From: Streptomyces zhihengii
GTDB lineage: Bacteria; Actinomycetota; Actinomycetes; Streptomycetales; Streptomycetaceae
Length of the DNA stretch: 64,000 nt
Reading direction: 5' to 3'
Assembly (NCBI RefSeq): GCF_016919245.1
Contig: NZ_JAFEJA010000001.1
Span: 3,258,001-3,322,000, forward strand
The notes below the pieces were generated by a model. That model did not search any database, was not told the origin of the DNA, and worked only from the letters and a program-made list of their open reading frames with translations. A program made the translations under genes and the position numbers. Positions 51,851-60,249 of this stretch are shown here, one piece after another. Position 1 is the first letter of the stretch. Each line of letters begins with the position of its first letter.

Positions 51851-53214
51851 TGCCCACCACCCAGATCTTCTTCGCCTCCTCCCTCTACGGCGTCGCCACC
51901 GTCGCCGCCGCGCTCGACAGCGGCTGCTTCGCCGCCGCGGACCGGCGTCTGCTGCTCGTCAGCAACAACGCGGCCACGCCCGAGACCACCCCGGCGCTCG
52001 ACGAGATGCCCGGCTTCGAGCGGCTGCGCTCCCGCTTCGACGGGGTGCTCTCGTGGAACGGGGCCATCGCGCCCTTCCACCCGGGCGGCTGGTCCCCGCG
52101 CCCCGACGACGTCCCGCTGTGGGAGCGGTATCTGCGCGGGCTGTGGGACCTGGGCGACGACCGGATCGAACTGGCCGTGGAGTCGGTGCAGGTGGTGCCC
52201 GCGCTCGCGGTCGCCCAGCTCTTCCCGGACGCGACGCTGTGCGTGTACGCGGACGGCCTGATGAGCTACGGCCCCACCCGGAACAAGATCGACCCGCTGG
52301 TGGGCGAGCGGGTGCGCAGGCTGCTGCACCTGGATCTGGTGCCGGGGCTGAAGCCGCTGCTGCTGGCGGAGTTCGGCGCGGTGCCGGAGGTGGTGCCCAC
52401 CGAGTCCTTCGTCAAGGTGATCGCCGAACTCTCCGACGCCGTCCCGGACGCGGTGCCGGGCGTGGCGGCGGGCCCGGCGGACGCGTCGGCGCACGGGGAG
52501 CCGGGCGCCGGGGACGGGCCCGCGCTGATCCTCGGCCAGTACCTCGCGGCGCTCGACATCATCACGCGCGAGGAGGAGGAGCAGCTCCATGTGCGGATGC
52601 TGCGCGGGGTGGCCGCGCACGGGCACCGCCGGGTGGTCTTCAAGCCGCACCCGACGGCCCCGGCCTCCTGGAACCGCACCCTGGAGGAGGAGGCGCGGGA
52701 GCTGGGCGTCGAGCTGACGGTGGTGGAGCGCCCGCTGCTCGCCGAGGTGCTCTACCGGCAGCTCCGTCCCTCGCTCGTGGCGGGCTGCTTCTCCACCGGG
52801 CTGTTCACGGCCGCCGCGTTCCACGGCATCCCGGTCGCCCGGCTGGGCACGGAGCCGCTGCTCGACCGGCTCACGCCGTACCAGAACAGCAACCGCGTGC
52901 CGCTCACCGTCGTCGACGCCCTGGTGCCGGACCTGGAGACGGGCACGCCCGTGGTGCCCGGCCCGCCGGACGCGTTCCTGACGGGGCTGCTGGAGGCGGT
53001 CGGCTTCGCGATGCAGCCGCAGATCCGCCCGGATCTGCGGCCGGCGGCCGAGCGGTTCCTCGCCACCTCGCTGAACTCCCGCACGCTGCGCTACTTCAAG
53101 CGCCGGCGGCTGACCGTGCTCGGGCTGCCGGGCGGTCTTCCGGTGCCGCGCAACGAGGCGGTGCGCCGGGTGGTGCGGCGGGCCCGCCATCTGAAGCGGG
53201 CCGTGCTGCGCTGA
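51850..53214 (+). CDS. Alpha-2,8-polysialyltransferase family protein
   Basis: A 454-residue protein of the bacterial polysialyltransferase (GT52/POLYST) kind. Characteristic segments are MPTTQIFFASSLYGVATVAAAL (first strand), LCVYADGLMSYGP, VVFKPHPTAPASW with the H-P motif, LVAGCFSTGLFTAAAFHGIPVARLG with the S-T motif, and a basic C-terminus (RRVVRRARHLKRAVLR) that could associate with the membrane. It should transfer CMP-activated nonulosonic acid made by NeuB/NeuA, in the cytoplasm at the membrane. Its ATG overlaps the GT2 stop by one base, so the two are coupled. It is the clearest polymerase candidate for a teichulosonic-acid-like polymer. Confidence 0.85.
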   Translation: MPTTQIFFASSLYGVATVAAALDSGCFAAADRRLLLVSNNAATPETTPALDEMPGFERLRSRFDGVLSWNGAIAPFHPGGWSPRPDDVPLWERYLRGLWDLGDDRIELAVESVQVVPALAVAQLFPDATLCVYADGLMSYGPTRNKIDPLVGERVRRLLHLDLVPGLKPLLLAEFGAVPEVVPTESFVKVIAELSDAVPDAVPGVAAGPADASAHGEPGAGDGPALILGQYLAALDIITREEEEQLHVRMLRGVAAHGHRRVVFKPHPTAPASWNRTLEEEARELGVELTVVERPLLAEVLYRQLRPSLVAGCFSTGLFTAAAFHGIPVARLGTEPLLDRLTPYQNSNRVPLTVVDALVPDLETGTPVVPGPPDAFLTGLLEAVGFAMQPQIRPDLRPAAERFLATSLNSRTLRYFKRRRLTVLGLPGGLPVPRNEAVRRVVRRARHLKRAVLR

Positions 53215-53235
53215 GCCGGGCGCCCGGCCGAGACG

Positions 53236-53278
53236 ACGGCACCGGCCGGCGGACCATCGGTCCGCCGGCCGGTGCCGT
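53236..53278. terminator. Bidirectional terminator between polysialyltransferase and leuE genes
   Basis: A perfect 20-bp stem (53236-53255 with 53259-53278) and a three-base loop begin 22 nt after the + strand stop and end 67 nt before the leuE stop, between convergent genes. Confidence 0.82.
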
Positions 53279-53344
53279 GTTCGCGTTCGCGTTCGTGTGC
53301 GCGTCGGTGTTCGTGCGGGGCCGCGGTCGTACCTGGCCGCTTCG

Positions 53345-54001
53345 TCAGGCGCTGCTGAGCGACAGCTTCACCGCGAAGCCGAGGAAGAGCGCGCCCGCCG
53401 CCGAAGTCGCCCCGGCCGACAGCCGCTTGCGGCGCCGGAAGGCGGCGGCGAGGCGGGTGCCGCTGAAGATCAGCGTGGTCAGGTAGAGGAAGCTGCCGAG
53501 CTGGAGCAGGGCGCCGAGGACGACGAAGGACAGCGCCGGGTAGGCGTAGGACGGGTCGACGAACTGCACGAAGAAGGAGATCAGGAAGAGGATCGCCTTC
53601 GGGTTGAACAGGCTGATGACCAGCGCCCGCCGGTACGGGTTCTCCGCGGCGCCCGAGGGCGCTCCGCTCTCGCCCGTACCGGCCGCCGCCTCGCCCCGGG
53701 AGCGCCACATGCTCCACGCGGCGCGCAGCATGCCGATCGCCATCCACGTCAGGTAGCCCGCGCCCGCGTACTTCACGATCATGAAGAGCACCGGCGTGGT
53801 CTGGAGCAGCGAGGCCGCGCCGAGGGCGGCCAGGGTCATCAGGACGGTGTCGCCGGTGAACACACCGGCGGCCGCCTTGTATCCGGTCCGGGTGCCCTTG
53901 CGGGCGGCGACGGACAGCACGTAGAGCGAGTTCGGCCCCGGCAGCAGAATGATGAGGACGAGGCCGACGAGGTAGGTCGGCAGATCGGTGACACCCAGCA
54001 T
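53345..54001 (-). CDS. leuE: LysE/RhtB-family leucine exporter LeuE-like
   Basis: A 218-residue exporter with five to six spans. LGVTDLPTYLVGLVLIILLPGPNSLYVLS carries the LysE/RhtB signature PGPN-x-x-x. KGTRTGYKAAAGVFTGDTVLM and ISLFNPKAILFLISFFVQFV (with NPK) are also family marks. The subfamily pattern matches LeuE proteins. ATG 54001 gives a normal N-terminus; the longer frame to 54049 is not family-like. It would export leucine or analogues in the cytoplasmic membrane. No LysR partner gene is beside it. Confidence 0.88.
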   Translation of the reverse strand: MLGVTDLPTYLVGLVLIILLPGPNSLYVLSVAARKGTRTGYKAAAGVFTGDTVLMTLAALGAASLLQTTPVLFMIVKYAGAGYLTWMAIGMLRAAWSMWRSRGEAAAGTGESGAPSGAAENPYRRALVISLFNPKAILFLISFFVQFVDPSYAYPALSFVVLGALLQLGSFLYLTTLIFSGTRLAAAFRRRKRLSAGATSAAGALFLGFAVKLSLSSA

Positions 54002-54113
54002 GAGCCGGAGTGTCGCACACGAGTACGAGGACCTGCACAGCCGTCTCACATTCGGAGTTCAGTGCTCCGCATCACCCCGGACCGGTCCGCCGGAGGGCAC
54101 GCGCCAGGTGCCG

Positions 54114-55694
<1,581 letters not shown>

Positions 55695-55872
55695 CCGCCT
55701 GTGCCTCCGCGATCAGCCGACGGCCGTCCGTGCCACGTGTGTCACAGACCGGGGACGACGCGTCGTGTCGTTCTCGTCCCCCAACTGTTACCCCCATGAT
55801 GCTCGGGATTGTGCAACCCGGCCGTTGCGGAATCTGTCTCTTCAGGCACAGGACCGAAATAGGGGGACGATC

Positions 55873-56757
55873 ATGCTCAGGAAGAACATCGCGGTCAGAA
55901 CGCTGGCGGCCGCCGCCGCGCTCACCGTGGCCGCGGTGACCGCCGGCTGTTCGGCGCAGGCGGCGACGGACGTCCGGACGGACGCCAAGCCGAGCGCCGC
56001 GCCGACGACCTCGGAGCCGGCCGGCGACGCCTCGCCGTCCGAGTCCGCCGAGCCCTCGGAGCCGGCCTCCCCGACGCCGTCGGCGTCGCCCTCGCCGTCG
56101 GCGTCCTCCTCGGCCCCGCCCGCGAAGGTGCTCATGGCGCCCGGCGCGAAGGGCGAGCAGGTGAAGGAGCTCCAGGCGCGGCTGGCCCAGATCGGCTGGT
56201 TCGACGACAAGCCGACGGGCTCGTACGGGCCGGTCACCAGCACCGCCGTCAAGGGCTTCCAGGGCAAGCGGCAGCTCCCCGCCACCGGCAGCACGGACGA
56301 GGTGACCTGGCAGAAGCTGCTGGGCATGACGACGAAGCCGACGCGTGCGGAGCTCGACGGCAAGGACGTCGAGAAGCCGAAGGCGAAGCTCGACCCGCGG
56401 TGCATGGAAGGCCGCGTGATGTGCATCAGCAAGACCACCCGCACGCTGTCCTGGATGATCGACGGCAAGGTGCTGTCGACGATGGACGTCCGGTTCGGCT
56501 CGCAGTACACGCCGACCCGTGAGGGCGAGTTCAAGGTCGGCTGGAAGTCCCGGGACCACGTCTCGACGATCTACGACACCCCCATGCCGTACGCGATGTT
56601 CTTCAGCGGCGGCCAGGCCGTCCACTACTCCTCCGACTTCGCGGCCCGCGGCTACAACGGCGCGTCGCACGGCTGTGTGAACGTCCGGGACAAGGCCGCC
56701 GTCGCGGCCCTCTTCGACCAGGTGCGCACCGGCGACAAGGTCGTCATCTACTGGTGA
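55873..56757 (+). CDS. Lipoprotein L,D-transpeptidase with peptidoglycan-binding domain
   Basis: A 294-residue secreted enzyme. The lipobox VTAGC puts the acylated Cys near residue 25. A Pro/Ser/Glu linker follows (SPSESAEPSEPASPTPS...), then a peptidoglycan-binding domain (PGAKGEQVKELQARLAQIGWF) and a YkuD domain with HYSSDFAARGYNGASHGCVNV, in which the canonical S-H-G-C catalytic Cys is intact. It makes 3-3 cross-links at the outer face of the membrane. ATG 55873 with AGGGGGA upstream is well placed. It is divergent from the mutase gene with no shared box evident. Confidence 0.92.
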   Translation: MLRKNIAVRTLAAAAALTVAAVTAGCSAQAATDVRTDAKPSAAPTTSEPAGDASPSESAEPSEPASPTPSASPSPSASSSAPPAKVLMAPGAKGEQVKELQARLAQIGWFDDKPTGSYGPVTSTAVKGFQGKRQLPATGSTDEVTWQKLLGMTTKPTRAELDGKDVEKPKAKLDPRCMEGRVMCISKTTRTLSWMIDGKVLSTMDVRFGSQYTPTREGEFKVGWKSRDHVSTIYDTPMPYAMFFSGGQAVHYSSDFAARGYNGASHGCVNVRDKAAVAALFDQVRTGDKVVIYW

Positions 56758-56768
56758 GCCCCGTCGGG

Positions 56769-56808
56769 CGGGCACGGAGCGGGCGCCTGCGGGCGGGCTC
56801 CGTGCCCG
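56769..56808 (+). terminator. Terminator hairpin after the L,D-transpeptidase
   Basis: A 12-bp stem (56769-56780 with 56797-56808) closes a 16-nt GC-rich loop just 12 nt after the stop codon. Confidence 0.65.
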
Positions 56809-57251
56809 GGTCGGACCGGTCGTGAAGAAACGTTCCGAACTGGAAATCCACTGATCTCGCCGGATCCGGCGCGGCAGGTGTGACGTTTTCCGGACGGCTG
56901 GCGCAGTATGAAGTGCCGACTGGTCATCGGCCGCGCGAAGAGCCGGGGTTCCCCCCGTACCTGCGGCTCAGCGCACCCGGCGCGGGCGGGACACGTTCCC
57001 CCGGTCCCGCCCGCGCCCTTTCTCCTCGCCTTGCTTCCCCCTCCGCCCGCACCGGGCTTCGCCGGGGATCTCCGTCTGCGACGGGCTTCGCCGGTCTGCC
57101 CCAGCCCCTCGGGGCGGGAGAAGCGGGAACACGGCAGCCCCGCGCGGCGGAGAAGCGCGAACACGGCAGCCCCGCGCGGTGGAAGAGCGGGTACGCGACA
57201 GCCCCGCACGGCAGGGAAAACGGGAACGCGGCGGCAGGGCCCCGCGGAGCG
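56809..57251. repeat. Intergenic region with 32-bp tandem repeats and hairpin
   Basis: No gene is supported in this 443-bp gap. A 14-bp inverted repeat (56979-56992 with 57004-57017) could be a further terminator. At 57116-57247 stand four tandem copies of a ~32-bp unit with the core GCGGAGAAGCG and ACGGCAGCCCCGCGCGG (starts 57116, 57148, 57180 and 57212; the last degenerates). Convergent transcription ends here from both sides. Confidence 0.7.
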
Positions 57252-58280
57252 TCAGAGCAGCGGGGTGGCCGCGGCGGACGCCAGGGCCGCCACGGTGTCC
57301 CGCGGTGGCGACGGGACCAGCTCGGGGGCGATCCGCAGCGGGTCGGGCGGCGTGAGGGAGACGTTGCCGTCCTTCCCCGAACCGGAGCCCGAGCCGGAAC
57401 CGCCCTTGCCGTTGCCCGAGCCCCCGGAGTCGCGGTCGTCGTCGCCCTGGTCGCCGTCGCCCCAGCCGTCCCCGGAGGAGTCGCCGCCGAGCACGCGGTC
57501 GCAGAACTTCTTCACCCCGTCCGGCCCGTCGGCCAGCTCCTCCAGGCGCTTGCGGCGCTCGGGGTCGATACGGCCGCTGCGGTACGCCTTGCAGGTCTCG
57601 ACGATCCTGCGCCGGACGTCGGAGTCCTTGCCGGGTGACGAACCGGGCGTCGTGGGGGCGGCGTCGGAGCCGCCGGTCCCGTCCGGGGTGCCGGTGACGC
57701 CGCCGTCGCCGGGGGCCGTCCGCGTGGGGCCGCCGCTCGCCGCGGGCGGGGAGGGCGGCGGGCTGACGGAACCGGGCGGCTTCGGGGACCCGTCGCCGGC
57801 CTCCCCCTCCGGGCTCCGCGTCTCCAGCGGTCCGGGGGTCGCGGCGGCCGTGACGGAGGACGCGGGCACCGGGGCGTGGTCGCGGTGGAAGGGGGGGGGC
57901 AGCACACCGGTGCCCGCCGCGACCGCGACGCCGCCGAGCGCGCACCCCGCGAGCGCCGCCGCGATGCCGAAGCGGAGCGGGCGGCCGAAGCGCAGTCCGC
58001 GGACGGGGACGCCGCCGCGGGTGACGGTCACGGTGCCGATCGAGTCGCCGGCCGGGGCCGCCGCGTCGCCCCGTGCCTTGCGGAAGGCCGCCAGGGCGGC
58101 CGCCTCGCCGGGCAGTTCGCCGTCGTCGAAACGGTGGCGGTACGCGCCGGCGCCGCGCAGTGCCGCGCCCAGCCGGGCCGCCTGCACACGGGCGTGCTCG
58201 TCGGCGGCTCGTACAGGTTCTCCCCGCAGCAGTTGCTCCGCCGCGTCCCTGTCAAGCCACTCGTAGCGCTCGTCCGCCAT
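57252..58280 (-). CDS. Membrane protein coupled to ECF sigma factor, possible anti-sigma
   Basis: A 342-residue protein. Residues 1-~105 are cytoplasmic and helical (WLDRDAAEQLLRGEPVRAADEHARVQAARLGAALRGAG), containing a stretch that could bind a sigma factor. One transmembrane helix lies near 105-125 (RFGIAAALAGCALGGVAVAAG). A long Pro/Ser/Gly-rich extracytoplasmic part follows, with a short Cys-containing domain VRRRIVETCKAYRSGRIDPERRKRLEELADGPDGVKKFCDRVLGG and a Gly/Ser/Asp tail. Its start overlaps the sigma stop (TGATG), so it is translated with the sigma factor, and an anti-sigma role is likely. There is no H-x-x-x-C-x-x-C zinc motif, so it is not a classic ZAS anti-sigma factor. Confidence 0.8.
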   Translation of the reverse strand: MADERYEWLDRDAAEQLLRGEPVRAADEHARVQAARLGAALRGAGAYRHRFDDGELPGEAAALAAFRKARGDAAAPAGDSIGTVTVTRGGVPVRGLRFGRPLRFGIAAALAGCALGGVAVAAGTGVLPPPFHRDHAPVPASSVTAAATPGPLETRSPEGEAGDGSPKPPGSVSPPPSPPAASGGPTRTAPGDGGVTGTPDGTGGSDAAPTTPGSSPGKDSDVRRRIVETCKAYRSGRIDPERRKRLEELADGPDGVKKFCDRVLGGDSSGDGWGDGDQGDDDRDSGGSGNGKGGSGSGSGSGKDGNVSLTPPDPLRIAPELVPSPPRDTVAALASAAATPLL

Positions 58281-59116
58281 CACATGTCCTTCTGCGTCCG
58301 CGTACGCGAATGCGTCACACCGGCGGAGGTGGGGGCTCCGGTGCGCGGGGCGCGTTGTGGGGGGAGTCCGTCTAGGTCACCGGCCTGCTGTTCACCACCG
58401 TCACCGGCCGGCGGGCCGTCCGCGAGCAGGGGTTCCGCGAGGCCGGTCGGCGTCGCCGGGACGGGCGCGCCGTGGGTGCTCTCCAGCAGTTCGGCGAGCC
58501 GCTTGAGGCCCCGGTGGGCCGCGGTGCGCACGGCGCCGGGCCGCTTGCCGAGGGTCTGCGCCGCGCTCTTGGCGTCCAGTCCGACGACCACGCGCAGCAC
58601 CACGGCCTCGGCCTGGTCCTGCGGGAGTTGGGCTATCAGGGCCATGGTGCTGCCCGTGCTGATGGACTCCATGGCCTCGGCGACGGTGTCCGATTCGGAC
58701 GGCTTGCCGGTGAGTTCGGTCTCGTCGCCGCCGACGGCCGGGCGGCGGCCGCGCATCCGGATGTGGTCCAGGGCGCGGTTGCGGGCGATGCGGGCGGCCC
58801 AGCCGCGGAAGCGGTCGGCGTCGCCGCTGAAGCGGTCGAGGTCCCGGGATATCTGGAGCCATGCCTCGGAGGCGACGTCCTCGGCGTCCGCATCGCCGAC
58901 GAGCGTGCGTACATAGCCGATCAGCCGCGGGTGCACGGCGCGGTACACAGTACGGAAGGCGTCCTCGTCCCCGTCCTGAGCCGCGAGCACCGCGGTGGTC
59001 AGCTCCGCGTCGTCCCCCAGCACTACCTCATACCTGTCTGAATCGCAGCTGGTCACCACTGCCGCGCCACCCTGCGCGAACCAGCACGCTACGTCCTTTT
59101 CCGGGTGCGCGTCCAT
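58280..59116 (-). CDS. ECF sigma factor
   Basis: A ~278-residue sigma factor with region 2 (AFRTVYRAVHPRLIGYVRTLVGDADAEDVASEAWLQISRDLDRFSGDADRFRGWAARIARNRALDHIRMRGRR) and region 4 (LPQDQAEAVVLRVVVGLDAKSAAQTLGKRPGAVRTAAHRGLKRLAEL). A ~55-residue disordered C-terminal tail follows. I used the ATG at 59116; internal GTG starts nearer VVLGDDAELTTAVL are possible. The pairing with the overlapping downstream membrane protein is a sigma/anti-sigma arrangement. TACTAG-like bases precede the ATG. Targets are unknown. Confidence 0.85.
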   Translation of the reverse strand: MDAHPEKDVACWFAQGGAAVVTSCDSDRYEVVLGDDAELTTAVLAAQDGDEDAFRTVYRAVHPRLIGYVRTLVGDADAEDVASEAWLQISRDLDRFSGDADRFRGWAARIARNRALDHIRMRGRRPAVGGDETELTGKPSESDTVAEAMESISTGSTMALIAQLPQDQAEAVVLRVVVGLDAKSAAQTLGKRPGAVRTAAHRGLKRLAELLESTHGAPVPATPTGLAEPLLADGPPAGDGGEQQAGDLDGLPPQRAPRTGAPTSAGVTHSRTRTQKDM

Positions 59117-59416
59117 GCCTAGTACAACCGGCAACAACCTAACAACGCGGTGCGGTGTGACAGAAAACGCATGCACGGCGCTGAGAGGAGTACGGGGTGC
59201 CACTGTCACCCCGTCCGAACGACGACCGGGGCCTCTCCTGTGGGGGGTGGCGGCCCCGGTCGTCCTTCATGATCGCCACGACGAGTGTGATCACGAAGGT
59301 GCGATTCCGCGGGATGCTGCGGCGAACCGTAGGCAATCCGTGATGCTTTCGAGACGCCCGGTCCGGCTTCGGGCCGGGCGTCCGCCGGGGACCGCACGGG
59401 TCCGGTCGCGGTGGGG
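59117..59416. other. Intergenic region with two hairpins upstream of sigma and after DHFR-like gene
   Basis: No gene is supported. Two inverted repeats are visible: a short one at 59192-59199/59207-59214 and a 13-bp stem at 59221-59233/59252-59264. The latter could terminate transcription from the 59417-59980 gene. The sigma-gene promoter should lie in 59117-59170, which is AT-richer. Confidence 0.5.
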
Positions 59417-59980
59417 CTAACGCACCACGCGGTGGCTGAGGTGGACGACTCCGGCGCCGAAGGTGCGGGTCCCGATCAGTTCGAGGTCCACCCGGCGCTC
59501 GCCGTGCGGGAAGAACGGGACGCCGCCGCCGACCAGCACCGGGTAGACCATGGCCCGGTACTCGTCGATCAGGTCCAGCGCGGCCGCCTCGGCGGCGAGG
59601 TTCGCGCCGCCGATCGCGATCTCGCCCTCCCCCGGCTCGGCGCGGAGCCGCTCGATCTCCTCCGCCACGCTGCCGGTGGCCAGCCGCGCCTGCCCCTCCA
59701 CCGCCGACAGCGTCCGGGAGAACACCACCTTGGGCAGCGGCTTCCAGAGCGCCGTCCACTCACGGTTGTCCGCGTCGAGCGACGGGTCCTGGTCGGCGGT
59801 CTCCCAGTAGAGCATCGTCTCGTAGAGCCGACGGCCCATCAGATGGACGCCGACCTGCCGGATCTCCTCGATCCAGAAGCGGAAGACGTCGTCGCCGGGC
59901 GTCGTCCAGTCGAAGCCTCCGTCCGGTCCGACGATGTAGCCGTCGAGCGAGACGCTCATCGAATAGGTCACGCTGCGCAT
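59417..59980 (-). CDS. Dihydrofolate-reductase-like (RibD C-domain) protein
   Basis: A 187-residue protein of the YyaP/RibD C-terminal reductase family. Features: VTYSMSVSLDGYIVGPDGGFDW, LMGRRLYETMLYW, VVFSRTL, GEIAIGGANLAAEAAALDLIDEYRAMVYPVLVGGGVPFF. The GGANL glycine turn would bind NADPH and replaces the folate-specific residues, so it is probably not a true dihydrofolate reductase. Substrate unknown. ATG 59980 has GAGGAGGACATCTG upstream, a good ribosome-binding site. It stands alone between hairpins and a tandem repeat. Confidence 0.87.
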   Translation of the reverse strand: MRSVTYSMSVSLDGYIVGPDGGFDWTTPGDDVFRFWIEEIRQVGVHLMGRRLYETMLYWETADQDPSLDADNREWTALWKPLPKVVFSRTLSAVEGQARLATGSVAEEIERLRAEPGEGEIAIGGANLAAEAAALDLIDEYRAMVYPVLVGGGVPFFPHGERRVDLELIGTRTFGAGVVHLSHRVVR

Positions 59981-60040
59981 CAGATGTCCTCCTCGGTGAC
60001 GGGTTCGACAGTACGACCGCCGGGCGCCCCGGGACTCATC

Positions 60041-60172
60041 GCGACGCGCGGCACTCGCGGGGCGCGGCCTTCACGGGCCGGACGGGGCACGGCCTTCGCG
60101 GGCGCGGCGACGCGCGGCGCTCGCGGGCGAGGCCTTCGCGGGCCGGACGTGGCGCGGCGTCCGCGGGCGGCC
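60041..60172. repeat. Two tandem 66-bp GC-rich repeats
   Basis: GCGACGCGCGGC(A/G)CTCGCGGG begins at 60041 and again at 60107, with (T/G)TC(A/G)CGGGCCGGAC inside both units, a 66-bp period. The region between the DHFR-like gene and the GH74 stop (60250) holds no gene. Origin unknown; perhaps a local duplication. Confidence 0.6.
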
Positions 60173-60249
60173 TCCCCGCGGGCACGGCGACGGGCCGCCG
60201 CGCCGGAGCGCGGCGGCCCGCGGATGCCGCTGCCGGTCCTTCCCTCCGG

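Noticed and set aside
58280..59209. Longer 309-residue version of the ECF sigma starting at 59209.
   Set aside because: The extra residues include hairpin-derived sequence, and the ATG at 59116 or later fits sigma factors better.
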